Source: Fulvia fulva (Eukaryota > Ascomycota > Dothideomycetes > Mycosphaerellales > Mycosphaerellaceae). From it: DNA of 64,000 nucleotides. The stretch covers positions 4,650,001 to 4,714,000 of the forward strand of contig NC_063012.1 in the NCBI RefSeq assembly GCF_020509005.1. Reading direction: 5' to 3'. The position numbers and the translations under genes are program-made. Positions 34,497 through 45,594 of this stretch are shown in pieces. Under the pieces are notes generated by a model that was given only the letters and a program-made list of their open reading frames with translations, was not told the DNA's origin and searched no databases. Position 1 is the first letter of the stretch. Each line of letters opens with the position of its first letter.

Positions 34497-35006
34497 ATGG
34501 CCCCTTACTTTTACTTCTTGCCCACAGTAACACATAGCCAAGACTACCTTGCTGAGCAGCATACAATGTCCAACACCAATAACTATGATCAAGCCGCCCC
34601 CAGTGTGCTCGCAACTATGGATGACTGCATCGCAATGGATCCACACCACGTTCTTGGAGTGGCGGAGAACGCAAGACCGGCCTTGATCAAAGCTGCCTTC
34701 GCTGATCTTGCAGCCAAATACCACCCTATCCACTACGTCAACCCAGCACATACCCACGAGATCTTGCTCGACCAGTCTGCAGCGCTACAAGCCGTGGACC
34801 TGAACGACTTAGTTTACGCGTCCGATCAGGGGCCTACTGGCTATCTTTTCGCCGGCTGGGCGACGCCATCTATCGAGCCTGTACGAAGAGGATATGACCA
34901 GTGGCAGGCGATCGTGACACGATGGAACGAGATTCAGTGGGCGTATTGGGCATTGAGCAAGGAGCGCGGCGAGGGAAAATTGAATATACCTCGAAGAGGT
35001 CAGTAA
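34497..35006 (+). CDS. J-domain-like protein with HPI instead of HPD
   Basis: Single exon, 169 residues from ATG 34497; ATG 34566 (23 residues later, MSNTNNYDQ) is an equally good or better start. Residues ~48-80 read DPHHVLGVAENARPALIKAA followed by FADLAAKYHPI, the pattern of J-domain helices II and III with the loop. The HPD tripeptide that activates Hsp70 is HPI (H76-P77-I78), so a canonical co-chaperone role is unlikely. The rest (YLFAGWATPSIEPVRRGYDQW, WNEIQWAYWALSKERG) is unrecognised, with many tryptophans. No signal peptide or membrane span. Similar J-like orphan proteins are common in filamentous fungi (general knowledge). Confidence 0.65.
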   Translation: MAPYFYFLPTVTHSQDYLAEQHTMSNTNNYDQAAPSVLATMDDCIAMDPHHVLGVAENARPALIKAAFADLAAKYHPIHYVNPAHTHEILLDQSAALQAVDLNDLVYASDQGPTGYLFAGWATPSIEPVRRGYDQWQAIVTRWNEIQWAYWALSKERGEGKLNIPRRGQ

Positions 35007-36212
35007 GGTGAGCAAAGAACGACCGAGCACGTCCACTAATCAATGGTGTGGCTTCAACACGCAGCCGGTCAGGTTAACAGGGGCTCTGCCCATAAGCTCC
35101 AGCATCTCATAACGAACACCCCGGGGTCATCGTCAGTAATATCAACTTCGACATTTACTTCGACATCGACTGAGAAAGCCTGCCGATTCGCAATTGCTTG
35201 CTGGAGTTGAGACTCGATTCATCAACTTCGTGACGCCGATTCTACACCCCACAGTATTCGCGGCAATGTTCTATCTTCCGAACCCTGGGATCTATCTATG
35301 CACCTACGTAAACGCGACAGATAAAGGCTGCCGAGGATACATTGGGATAGGCAAGAAGGTGGGAAGTTGCACCGCAGCCAATCGTTGAATGACCAGTCCG
35401 GAGGAAGTAAACGGCATCCGTGGCCTGGCACTTGCCCGACCAGTTGGTGACTGTGGCACATTTCCTCTCCAAGATGTCAACAGAAGACACTTTCTATCAC
35501 CTTACAATCGGAGAAACGTGGACATCCGTGTTGTTATAATCACTTCCCCGCAGGCAGGTAACTGCAAGTTAGCCGTGGCAATGTTCTTTCTTCCAACCCG
35601 GATATCTATCTGGAGACCCACGAGAGCACGATTGATCCTGCGGGAAACTGCAAGCTATCCGTGGCGATGTTCTTTTTTCGAATCCGGGTATCTATCTGGA
35701 GATCCACGAGAACACGACAGACCCAGGCAGCCGAGGATATATTGGCGTGGGCAAGAACGCGTTGGGAGACGTATTGCAGCCAAGCGATCGGTGCGAGGGC
35801 TGGTGACAAAGTTAATTACCGCTGAGCGCTTCGACTCCCCATCAAAGCTCAGGCCGTTGCTTGAACACGCTGGCACGTCGCTGAGTAGCGAGGTCGAATT
35901 GAAACAGTCGAAGTTGTAGCGATTCGACATATTTTGGACCATGATAATGATATGCGTTCCTCTAGCAGCTCTCTAGAAGTGAAATTGACAAAGATGCGGC
36001 GAACATACCTTGTCACCAGGCCTTGCTGAACAGTCCCAGACGAATGGCGTCCCTACCTCCCAAGTCAGGCTTCTGCTCCACCGGAGCTTGCCGAGCCCTA
36101 GACGCTTATCTTCGTGCCTCAGGTGTCAAGGGCGCAAGCTTCTTGGCGGAGCGCCTGAACCCTTCGGGTTCATAGGTGACATAGTAATGTTATTAACGTA
36201 CTATATAGTATA
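35007..36212. other. intergenic with decayed tandem repeat
   Basis: No gene I can support. It contains related segments at ~35250-35395, ~35565-35640 and ~35645-35810 (see the separate entry). The last ~60 bp before 36213 become AT-rich beside the Fot1-like element. Confidence 0.5.
35250..35810 (+). repeat. degenerate tandem repeat, possible gene fragments
   Basis: Three related segments. The first translates as NPGIYLCTYVNATDKGCRG with YIGIGKK and ends TAANR-stop; the third translates as NPGIYLEIHENTTDPGSRG with YIGVGKN and ends SDRCEGW-stop; the second keeps only the first half. The shared protein-level pattern GIYL-x-N-x-TD-x-RGYIGxGK suggests duplicated exons or a decayed small protein gene rather than chance. 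No start codon or signal peptide could be assigned. Confidence 0.5.
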
Positions 36213-36309
36213 ACGTGCTTCACTACCGAGCGGGCCACTTTGGCTAAGAACTGTACTACTTCTATAGATATAGCTATATAACCACTATTATAGCGTGTAT
36301 TGTCTTCAA

Positions 36310-36924
36310 ACGAGGCCAAACTAACCTTAGCTATCTAGGCTACGAAACGCGACGCGACAATTACGAATCGACTTACTATAAAGGTATATAACGCGTCTCG
36401 AACTATACTAGGATATCGATTAAATAGACGACCTCCTCTAGGTAACTACGAGCCTAATTCGAAGAAGCTTATAGAGCTAGAAGAGAGGGTAATACTTGAG
36501 TATATACTCGAGCTAGATCTTAGAGATTTCCCGCTATTAAAGGCTAGTATACGAGCAATAGCCGATTTATTACTATAAGAGAAGGGTCTTAAGCCCGCTA
36601 GTCTCAATTAGATAGACAGGTTTATTAGGCGGCATCGTAAGCTAAAGGTTCGTATAACACGTAGATACGATCGTTAGCGAGCCCTAATAGAAGATCTAGA
36701 CGTTATCGAGAAGTAGTTCTTACTTATACGTAATATAAAGGAGAAGTATAGTATCCTTAACTAGGACACCTATAACTTCGACGAGATAGGGTTTATAATA
36801 GGTATTATTACGTCTTAGAGCGTCGTTACGGGTTTAGAAAGGCGTAGTAGAAAGAGGAAGGTCGTTTAATAGGGTAATAAAGAATAGGTAATAGTTATTA
36901 AGACTATCTATATAGACAGAATAG
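36310..36924 (+). pseudogene. Fot1-like transposase, N-terminal part
   Basis: Read through RIP stops: CENP-B-type DNA-binding region (NYEPNSKKLIELEERVI, ILELDLRDFPLLKASIR, RRHRKLKVRI) and the first catalytic aspartate in YNFDEIGF (~36772-36795), followed by VVTG and SRKRKVVQ. Interrupted at TIYIDRI by the LINE; continues at 42717. Confidence 0.82.
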
Positions 36925-37899
36925 TCAATAACGAGAATTACCTATACGTAGTATCGGCTACGAACCTCTCGTCTTACTACGAGAGAGCTAAGTATTCTTA
37001 CGCTAGAGCGTCGTAGGCGCGACGGGCGCGTAATGTAGGCGAAGCCGCGGCAAATAGAGGACTACTAGCAAAACGGGTATAAAAACTATTCGACGAGCGT
37101 GTACTCGTGTCGGGAGCGAGTCCCTCTTCTTTTATAAGAAGGGCGCGAAACCGTGGCCTATACGCTCGATAGGACACCTCTAGTATAAGTATAGAATTTT
37201 TACCTCCGGAGACCGTAAACCGAGCGGGCCGAGCGACGAACATTAGACGAGCGGACTATACGACGGCATTAAGCAGACTACGAAACAATCTAGTGTTTAC
37301 TAGCGGGTAATACGGTAGGTAGGTAGACACGCGACGAAGCCTATAAGGGCCTATTAAGCACCCGGTATAGGAACGAGGATTTTACCTATAGTACTACCTA
37401 TCCCGCTATATAACGTACCTAGTCTAATATAGAAGATTACGACGAGGAAAAGACGATAGCCTAAGTAAGGAAAAGACGGCTATTAGGACGGGACACTATC
37501 TATATAGCCCGAGAGGACGGATACGTATGTCGGTTAATAGAGAGTACTAAAGGGCTTAGGCCTATAGAGGTAGATATTGGCTTAAGGAGTAAATAGAGAG
37601 GGAGGGCGTAGAGGGAAGCTTTTACTCTAGGCTAACCTCTTGAAACGAGGCTATACGGTAGTACTAGATAAGTAGGAAAGCGCGGTTAAGACTTATTACC
37701 TTATCTCGTAGCTAGCTTACTAAATACGATTCCTTTCTTAACTAGAGTTACGGAGTTACGGAGGACAACTACCTAATTAGGAAGCGCGACCCCGAATAGT
37801 AGCGAAGGATAGTAACTAACGAGAGCTATAGCCTTACGAACATTCTATACTAAGAGTCAAACCGGGGAACAAACTAAGAAAAAACCTAGGACATAAGCC

Positions 37900-39170
37900 A
37901 AGGCCTACTATATAGAAAGTAGAGGCTAACGACAAATAATATAGCGCAGACGACCCTATATACGGAGGCGGAAAACTTACTAGGGGATAACGAATACCTA
38001 GCCCGGATATATAAGAATACTATAGTATAGCTACTAGGAGCGCTAAAAGCGCTATTATACTAAATCCCGAAGACAATCTAATAAGTAATACAGAAGGCAG
38101 CCTAGAGTCTAACTATATAGGTAATAGTAGTAGTAGGTAAGAATTAACCCCCTCCGAAGGCAAGTAAGGCGGTACGCCTATATATTACTAATCCGGCGGA
38201 GAAACAAGAAATCGTAGCCCTAATAAGCAAGGAGATTGTCGATAGAATCGGCTAAATGGAGGTAGTTAGAGCGAGGGTAGAGGTAATAGGTGTAGTAAGA
38301 CTCTTTACCGTATAAGAGTCTAATAGACGAAAGCTAGAGACCTATAAGGAGTAGACTACTAAAATCGCGAAGTCGGTACGAGTCTCCTACTAATAGTATA
38401 CCGTTATTGCCTACGGGGTCCCTAGGACATTTAAGGTCGAAGACCTTCCCTACCTCTAAGTATAGAACTAGAACACCTCCCTAGGAGTACGACTAACGAA
38501 GGCGGTATAGCTATATAAGATAGTAGACCGAGAGAAGACGTATTTATCGCTTATTATCTAGGTAGAGATGGCGGAACAAGCTAACTAGATACTAGATAAT
38601 AGGCTATTCTAGAACTACGAGAGAATAGATACGGAGATCTATTAGAGTAGCTATAGGGTACTACAATGCTTCTAATGCTAATAGTACGGTTATATAGCCC
38701 TGAAATACGGGGAGAAGACCCTAAGGTGTCCTTACTACGTAGGCCTATACTAGGGAAGGGAATGCCTAAAAAAGGAGAGTAGGTATATATACTACGGTAG
38801 AAGGTACCTAGCGTATTCAAACTAATGCCTAGCTAGAATAGTAGTATAAGAACGAGCGAGACAAGTAAGGATCTCTATACTAGCTAGGTACCCCTAACGA
38901 TAGTAGGAGGGACCTACCGTATATAAGGGCTTCTAGCCGAGTAAAAGGAAGAGGGTAGAAGAGACGAATAAGGGAACCTAACCGTAAACGTATCTACCTC
39001 CCGGTAGGCCTCGACACCTTAACCGGGCCGCTAACAAACTAGGCTAAATACGAATCTTTAGGGCGCCCTAGCGGCCCTAGGGCTAGCCGGATAGCGAGAT
39101 ATAGGCTTAGGAGACATAGTAGGTTAGTACGGAAATAGACCTTAAGGATAACGAATAATACTATACGACG
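37900..39170 (+). pseudogene. LINE ORF1 remnant (zinc-knuckle Gag-like)
   Basis: Collinear with 62600-63800. Read through stops it gives a charged N-terminal half and zinc-knuckle blocks at ~38665-38830. Limits approximate because start and stop codons are destroyed. Confidence 0.65.
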
Positions 39171-39179
39171 ACATTACTA

Positions 39180-42100
39180 TCGTATAGTATAACGTAAACA
39201 AAAGTAGGGATAAGGTCTAGCGCTACTTTCTATAAGAGCTAGACCCGCTACGGTACTACGTTATTACGGTATAGGAACTATAGATCAACCCCTACGTAGG
39301 ACTCCTAGCCACTTATAATGACCGGAGATACTATACCGTAATCGCGGGCTAACGAGGCGTTATCCCGAGGATATATATATACGTAAGTAAGACTATAGAC
39401 CTTAAGTCGTAGAAGGTTATACTACCGTAGTAGGGCAACCTAGGAGACATAATATCAATCTAGATCGACACGATATAAGGCTCTATCTAGATCTATAACG
39501 TATATAACCTACTACCGCGGGGTCGGACAAGTAGGGAACTAGGAACCCTCGCCTACCTAGAGCGGACTCTAAGCTAAGACACGAAGTAAGTACTCCTCGG
39601 CGACTTTAACCTCTACTACCTATAGTAGGGACTCGAATTCACTCCCCGTACGCGTCTCTAGAGGGAAAGCTACTAGATATAACCGTACGCTACGGAATGG
39701 CCTTAGTAATACTAAAGGGAACAGAGATATAAAAGGCCCGTATAAGTATAAGTACGATCGACCTATACTTTCTATTACGAGAACTTGAAGAGAGACTAGT
39801 CTAATGCCGATCGAACTACGCGCTAGAAGCCTCCTTAGACTATATCTCTATTTAAACGACGCTAGGGGTAAAGGCGATAGAGGAGCTAGTAAGCGAACTA
39901 CGCCGTAACTAGAAGAAGGTACGCTAGGACGATATAAGAGGCTTCCTAATAGCAAAGCTACTATAGTATAGAGAACTTAAGACGACAGCTTAGCTAGATC
40001 AAGTAGCGGAGTAGATTACCTTGGTTATATAGTAAGTAGCGGAACAATATACGCCGTTACTCCGGCCTTTAACGTAGTAGAAGGCCTTCTAGACCCCTAA
40101 ATACTCTACGAAGGTAAAGGAGGCTAGAAGGGCAAGGCGACAGTAGACGAAGGAGCACACCTAAGAGACGTAGGAGCAATACTGTCGCGCGATATAAGAG
40201 AAGAAGGCATAGATAAGACGCGATAAGCTATAGGACTAGAGAGTGACGATCGGGCCCGTTATAGAAAACCCGGAATAGATATAGAGACTTACTAAATAGG
40301 TACGACTACCTAAAGAGCAACAAACCCCTTACTTCCCCCTAATCGTAGACCGCGAAGGGATTACCTAGGCTACGCCCCGGGGTAAGGCAAAAGTATTAGC
40401 CGACTATTTCTTTTCGACGTAAGTAGAGGTAGACCTTACGGATATCGACCCGAGTATATACCCGGAACCCCTAGACATAGATTAGGCGGTTAGCTCTAAT
40501 ATAGTAATAGGAGTTATAAGTAAGCTAAAAGGACGAAAAGCCCTAGGGCTAGATAGGATACTAAACATACTACTAAAAGAGTATAGAGAAGAGATCGCGC
40601 CGAGCCTTATAAACCTATTTACCGCGTACCTACGGCTAGGGTATTACCCGAAGCCGTATAGACAGTCTATAACAGTAGTACTACGTAAGCTAAAGAAGGA
40701 GGACTATACTTAGCCTAAGTCGTATAGACTAATCGTACTTCTAAATACGATAGAGAAGGTCCTAGAAAAGATAGTAGCCTAGAGACTTACGTAGCTAGCC
40801 GAGGACAACTACGTACTCCTAGTAATATAGATAGGGGGAAGAAGCTAGCGATCGATACTAATAGTAATAGAGCTAATTACGGAGTAAATTCAGACCCTCT
40901 AGTACTACGGTAGGAACCGAGCGGCGTCCTTACTATCCCTCGACATTATAGGGGCCTTCAATAACGTCTTATACTAAAGGCTAATATATATCCTATAATA
41001 GAAAGGCAGCCCCTAGTAGGTAACGAAGTTCGTCTACTCCTTTCTCTAGAAACGGACGACATACCTAGTCCTAGGGAGGTATACGTCCGACCCGATAAAG
41101 GTAGAGGCTAGAATACCTTAGGAATCTACTCTCTACCCTATTCTATTTCTAATATTTATGTCTAATCTAATCCCCCTACTTACCTCTCTATAAACCTTAG
41201 TATCGAGATTTATAGACGAAATAAACATTCTAGCCTAGTTAGACTCGAGGGAGGAGAACTATCGCCTCCTTAAAGACAGGTATAAGAAATGCGAGGAGTA
41301 GGTAAAGAAGTATAGTGCCCGGTTCGCCCCTAAAAGTACTAGCTTATACACTTAGGTAAAGCGAGAACGTACTATAATATAAAGGCCGTGGTAAGAATCT
41401 AAGGATACGAGACTAAGCTATTAGCGGAGCTACGAGTACTAGGGATCTAGCTCGACCCGAAGCTAAGCTAGAATATATAGATTAAGAAAGCCTAGAGTCG
41501 AGCGCAAGTCAATAAAGCCTCGATAAAGAGGCTTACGGTATCTATATAGGGAGCAACATTCGATAAGGTAAGAGTAATATATAAGGCGATCGTTAGACTA
41601 GCTATATTATACGGGGTATAGATTTAGGGAATAGGAGGCGTAGGCAAGCCGATCCCGAAACGGATAGAGCAACCCCTAAATAGGACATAGGTAGGTAACC
41701 TACGTAGGGTACTAGGCGTATATAAGACAACGTTAATAAGTATAGTAGAAATAGAGATAGGAACACTACTAATCCGCCAGTACATCCGGGGAATAAGAAT
41801 TTAATACGCGGCAAAGACGACAGATTACCTAGTACAAACTACGATCTAGGAGGTAAAGAATAAGATAGAAAGCCGCTACCGGAGAGGGGCCGGACATAGG
41901 ACAAGCTAAAAAGAGGATAACCTTACTACCTTTACGGCCGTATAGACAAGTACCGAATAGCTAGTACGAAAAGAGGAGGAGCGTAGGACTCGCTAGGCCG
42001 GCGGGAGCAAGGCTAAGACCTAAAGCCTAGCGGAATAGATAGCGAGCTACCTATAGGAGTAGGACTAGAAAAGGAAGCCCCCTAAGACAATAGGCCCGAT

Positions 42101-42500
42101 AGCACTCCGAGCCTTCTAGAGACATAATTACTAGCTATATAGGGACCTAATAAGGGCCGAAGTAAGTATAGCGATCTAAATCAGGTCCGAACATATTAGA
42201 TTAAGGGCCTACCTATTTAGGAGACGCGTACTAGACATCTATAGCCTAGCCTACTAGTGTAGCTACCTATCGCAAAACCTAGAATATATACTACTACGAT
42301 GCCCGTAGTAGGCGAGATGTAGGGGAAATTAGAGGCACTAAGCGGGAAGGAGAGACTATAAGTCAATTATTAGGGACAAAGGTAACATTCGCCGAATCTC
42401 TCGGTAGATACTATAGTAGGGATATATCTAGTAGTTTAGCCTCGCTAGCGAGACGGAGGAGTAGATAGACAAGAGGCGGAAGCTAGGGGGGTTGTAGATA
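39180..42500 (+). pseudogene. LINE ORF2 remnant (endonuclease-RT)
   Basis: Read through stops: an endonuclease N-terminus like IVQYNVNKSRDKV (~39185), GDFNLYYL (~39600), an RT finger block with ALGLDRILNILLKEY (~40540-40590), the palm FIDEINILA (~41215-41240) where relatives have FVDD, and a C-terminal cysteine-histidine region near 42250. Inactive by dense stops; the D-to-E at the catalytic pair is not a RIP-type change. Confidence 0.7.
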
Positions 42501-42716
42501 GGGTAGTTATTAGGGCAGGCCTATGACACTAGCGTACCCCTAATAAGGGAAATCTAAGACGATAACTAGGGGGAAAAGATAGGCGGGAAGGAGGAGGGGT
42601 TTTTACTAATACGGTTTCCCCTCTATATATACGAAAACAAGATAGTATAGCTATATAGGCTAAAGGGCACTATAACAGCTTAATGAAATATCTATCTATC
42701 TATATAGACGGAATAG

Positions 42717-43340
42717 CGCTCCTACTCTACGTTATCCTTATAGGTAAATAGTACATTAGTACCTAGTACTAAGACGGTAACTTAGGTCTAGACTAGATAA
42801 TCGGGCTAATAGAGAATGGCTAGACTAATAATAAGTTTAGTATACGGTAGCTAGAGCATTTCTAGAAGTATACTATAGCTCGTACGACTAGGGTAGAGAG
42901 ACTGCTTATTATTAATAGCTACGAGAGCTATAACTCGAAGGTATTCTAGAATCTATATAAGGAATATAACATCTTAGCCCTATATATACTATCGTACGCC
43001 TCGTACTTACTCTAGCTATTAGATATAGGTTGCTATTCGCCTTTAAAGAAGGTATACGGTACTTAGCTCTCGGGCTTAGTACGCTAGCGCATTACTTATA
43101 TCGATAAATCAGAGTTCCTACGCGCCTTCCGGGTAGCCTATAACGCTATATTTAGACAGGAGAATATCCTATCGAGCTTTAGATACGCTAGTTTAGTTCT
43201 ATTTAATCTATAGGGAGTAATAGACAAGCTTAATATTAAGCTACGTACGCTAAACCCTCTAGCTCCGGACTCTACCCCTTAGGAGTCGAAGACACTATAA
43301 ACTACAAAAGAATTCGACTCTTAATCGATACTAGTAACGA
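42717..43340 (+). pseudogene. Fot1-like transposase, C-terminal DDE part
   Basis: The frame resumes after the LINE duplication: IALLLYVILIGK, QYQDGNLGLD, then the second catalytic position in LLIINSYESYNS, where the family has D; TTGATGG to TTAATAG explains the D-to-N. The third aspartate region LLQLLDIGCYSPLKK is kept, followed by YIDKSEFLRAFRVAYNAIF. It ends near 43340; about 480 bp of RIPed tail leads to the gypsy array. Confidence 0.82.
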
Positions 43341-43824
43341 ACAAAATGCGTGCCCGGGCAGGTTTATCGCTAAACTCGTTATAGGAAGGAGTATATTAGC
43401 TTATAAAAGGGAGTAGAGAGATAGCGTATTAGATAGCTATTATACGAAGCGAGATTAGTAAGCTACGTAAGTCTAACGAGGCCCTTATATAGCGGAAAGC
43501 ACGAAAGCGTAAGTATATTTAGTCTAGAGGGTCTCTAACCTTCGATAAGGCGTCGTAATTGATACCTCTAGAGGCTACTTGGAGGTAGGAAGTAAGTAGA
43601 GAGTCGCTAGATAGTATTCGGCTAGTACTAAGGCTACAACGCTATAAGCGATATAGCAAGTCGGGGCATAACGTACGTACCTATTAAGTAGACTTACTAG
43701 ATAGCGAAGAATCTAAAGAGGAATTGTCCTCCTAGTAACGATTCTATAGGATGTCGTCGTATTAAGATACCGTCGTAATCAAAGTAGAAGTAGTATAGTT
43801 CTTAGTAAAAGTGGCCTACTTGGT

Positions 43825-44344
43825 TGTCATGGTCTCCCCACAGAGTGTTCAGAAGGTGGGGACAGAAGAGCCTCAGAGTGCTCAGAAGTCGTCAAGAAGT
43901 GACAGTCCAGCTTGGTGTGTGAGCGCCAAGAATCATATGCCCCGCAACATTCACTACGGGACCCAGCCCTCCAAATTCACCCCTCTACCAAACCTTGACA
44001 GATTCACTTCGGCTCGTGACTGTGTGACTCACGGCACTCCCGCGAGCACCCGCGACTGCGCTGGACCCTAGAAGAAGCACGTGGAAGACTCGGAACGTAG
44101 GGCAGGTTGGAATAAGGTTTTGAGCAAAGCTGCTGAGCGCGGCTTCGCACGGGTTAGCCCTGTTGATGCGGGGACACGCACTCGCGAGGGTCGCGTATAA
44201 ATATCTGGCCTTCCCTAGGCCTCTCTTGCTTTCTTCGTCTTTTGTTTTGTGTAGCAATCATACCATACCCTTTTGCATCTGCACTTCGCACCTGCATTCT
44301 CGCTTTCACCCTTGCATCTCACAGGCCAGGCTCTCGCCCTGACA
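43825..44344 (+). repeat. gypsy LTR1 (520 bp)
   Basis: Starts TGTCATGG, ends CCTGACA, with short inverted ends TGTCA/TGACA. It differs from LTR2 at one base (C 43978) and from LTR3 at three, all three RIP-type: A at 44070 and T at 44216 here, and T at 55506 in LTR3. Confidence 0.95.
44196..44245 (+). promoter_or_regulatory. LTR core promoter and probable transcript start
   Basis: TATAAATA at 44196-44203. About 35-40 bp downstream lies gtcttttgt (44237-44245), which is the exact complement of acaaaagac at 44347-44355 beside the LTR end. The same pair exists in copy 2. This places a start site near 44235 if priming follows the Tf1 model. Confidence 0.6.
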
Positions 44345-45547
44345 TCACAAAAGACCAACAAACCGTCAACCACTCGAGTCATCCTCATAGGTGACCACGC
44401 CACCGATAGAGGTGTCAACCTCGACAACCAAGACACTCCATTCCACTTCAGTGAGTGGACTGACATCCCCTTCTCGAACGCCGCTGCCTTCGGTGCCTGG
44501 GCAAACGCCAACCCCGACACCGCCTACGCTCTCATCAACCGCACCGTCTCCTCTTTCCGCGAGACCGCCCAGCAGGTCGAGCAAGCAAACAACCAAGCAA
44601 CATACCTTCAAGGTATTGTGAACACCTTCCAGAACCTCGCCCCGCACGCCGACGACAACCGCCGCCAGCACTTCTCCAAGAAGGTCAACGACCCAGACGA
44701 GTTCGACGGCAACAAGAGCAAGTTTGAGGCATTTGAGACACAGCTCACCATCAAGCTGTTGGCTAATGCCGACCACTTTCCGCAAGAGAAGGACAAAGTC
44801 ACGTACGTCTTCTCCCTCCTTCGGGGAGACGCCGCGGCTCAGGTACAACACTACATCGACAACGCCACGCAGACTATCGGCTGCCCGGACGTCCTCACCT
44901 TGATGCGGGACCTCCGTGCTGCCTTTGGTGATCCAGACCGTAGAGCCACCGCCCAGAACGCCATCCACAACCTCCTCCAGAAGAACAAGAGCTTCGCCGA
45001 GTACCTCGCGGCCTTCAACCGCGACATCGGGTTCACCGGCTACAACGAAGAGACCAAGAAGAGCACTCTCCGCCGTGGTTTGTCAGCAGAGCTTCTTCGA
45101 GCCCTCGAGGACAAGGACGTCGGTGCTATGAGCTTCCGTGAGCTCGTCGAGACCTGCCAGCGCCTCGACTCCAACATGAAACACACCGCCTCTCTCCTCG
45201 CTTCCCGTTCTCAAGGTCGTCAGCCTCGTGGTCCCGGAAGCCACTTCGCTGCTCCACTAGGCGCCGCCGCTCCTACGGCTCTCCCTCCCGTCTCTGTAGG
45301 TGACGCTATGGATCTCAGCGCTGGTGCCGCCGTCCCTCGAGTCCAGGGCCTCGTCAACGGTAAGCTCACTCCCGAAGAGAAGCTTCGCCGTCGCCAGGCC
45401 GGACTCTGCACCTACTGCGGCGGTCCAGGCCACATCGCAGCCAACTGTCCGCAGCTCGCTGCCCGTAACGCCCGCAACCCGGTCCGCGGCGCTGTCGGCG
45501 CTATCGAGCCTGCTCCTGCTGCTCCCGCTGAGCAGGAAAAAGCCTAG
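44273..45547 (+). CDS. gag: gypsy Gag, copy 1 (no ATG start)
   Basis: Structural capsid/nucleocapsid protein. The frame is open from 44255 to TAG 45545-45547 and ends with one zinc knuckle, CTYCGGPGHIAANC. The Gag core is visible in DPDEFDGNKSKFEAFETQL and VTYVFSLLRGDAAAQVQHYI. There is no ATG in the first ~200 codons; the likely original start is codon 44387-44389, now ATA (ATAGGTGAC, fitting ATGGGTGAC with TG to TA). The stop TAG at 45545 may also be RIP-made: the frame would otherwise run to TGA 45596-45598. Copy 2 is identical in protein. Confidence 0.85.
   Translation: MHLHFAPAFSLSPLHLTGQALALTSQKTNKPSTTRVILIGDHATDRGVNLDNQDTPFHFSEWTDIPFSNAAAFGAWANANPDTAYALINRTVSSFRETAQQVEQANNQATYLQGIVNTFQNLAPHADDNRRQHFSKKVNDPDEFDGNKSKFEAFETQLTIKLLANADHFPQEKDKVTYVFSLLRGDAAAQVQHYIDNATQTIGCPDVLTLMRDLRAAFGDPDRRATAQNAIHNLLQKNKSFAEYLAAFNRDIGFTGYNEETKKSTLRRGLSAELLRALEDKDVGAMSFRELVETCQRLDSNMKHTASLLASRSQGRQPRGPGSHFAAPLGAAAPTALPPVSVGDAMDLSAGAAVPRVQGLVNGKLTPEEKLRRRQAGLCTYCGGPGHIAANCPQLAARNARNPVRGAVGAIEPAPAAPAEQEKA
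44345..44356 (+). promoter_or_regulatory. candidate self-priming primer-binding site
   Basis: The bases after LTR1 (tcacaaaagacc) do not look like a tRNA 3'-end complement starting TGG. Nine of them (44347-44355) pair with the LTR segment at 44237-44245, near the expected 5' end of the RNA, as in Tf1/sushi-type self-priming chromoviruses. Confidence 0.55.
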
Positions 45548-45594
45548 GTCTTCCTCATCGACGCGATGAAGACCAAGAACAACGTTTACCGAAA

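Larger units (their letters stand above)
36925..42698 (+). mobile_element. RIP-saturated LINE (third family), full length
   Basis: Flanked by an 18-bp duplication tctatatagacagaatag (36907-36924) / tctatatagacggaatag (42699-42716), one RIP-type mismatch. About 5.8 kb: leader, ORF1 with knuckles near 38665-38760 (LQCF-C-QYGYIALKYG), ORF2 from ~39180 with endonuclease, RT (SRFIDEINILA near 41210) and a terminal cysteine motif (~42250), then 3' UTR with ATCT tail. The same family occurs on the minus strand at ~56632-61900. No intact frame. Confidence 0.88.

Noticed and set aside
35389..35919. 176-codon plus-strand open frame
   Set aside because: It crosses the degenerate repeat segments in a frame different from the one conserved between them, so it is probably fortuitous.
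36230..43820. AT-rich tract considered as a centromere or AT-isochore core
   Set aside because: The sequence resolves into named transposons with RIP, so no special structural function needs to be invoked.
44366..44968. 200-codon minus-strand open frame inside gag (repeated at 50137-50739)
   Set aside because: Antisense shadow of gag; repeated only because gag is duplicated. No domain or splice signal.
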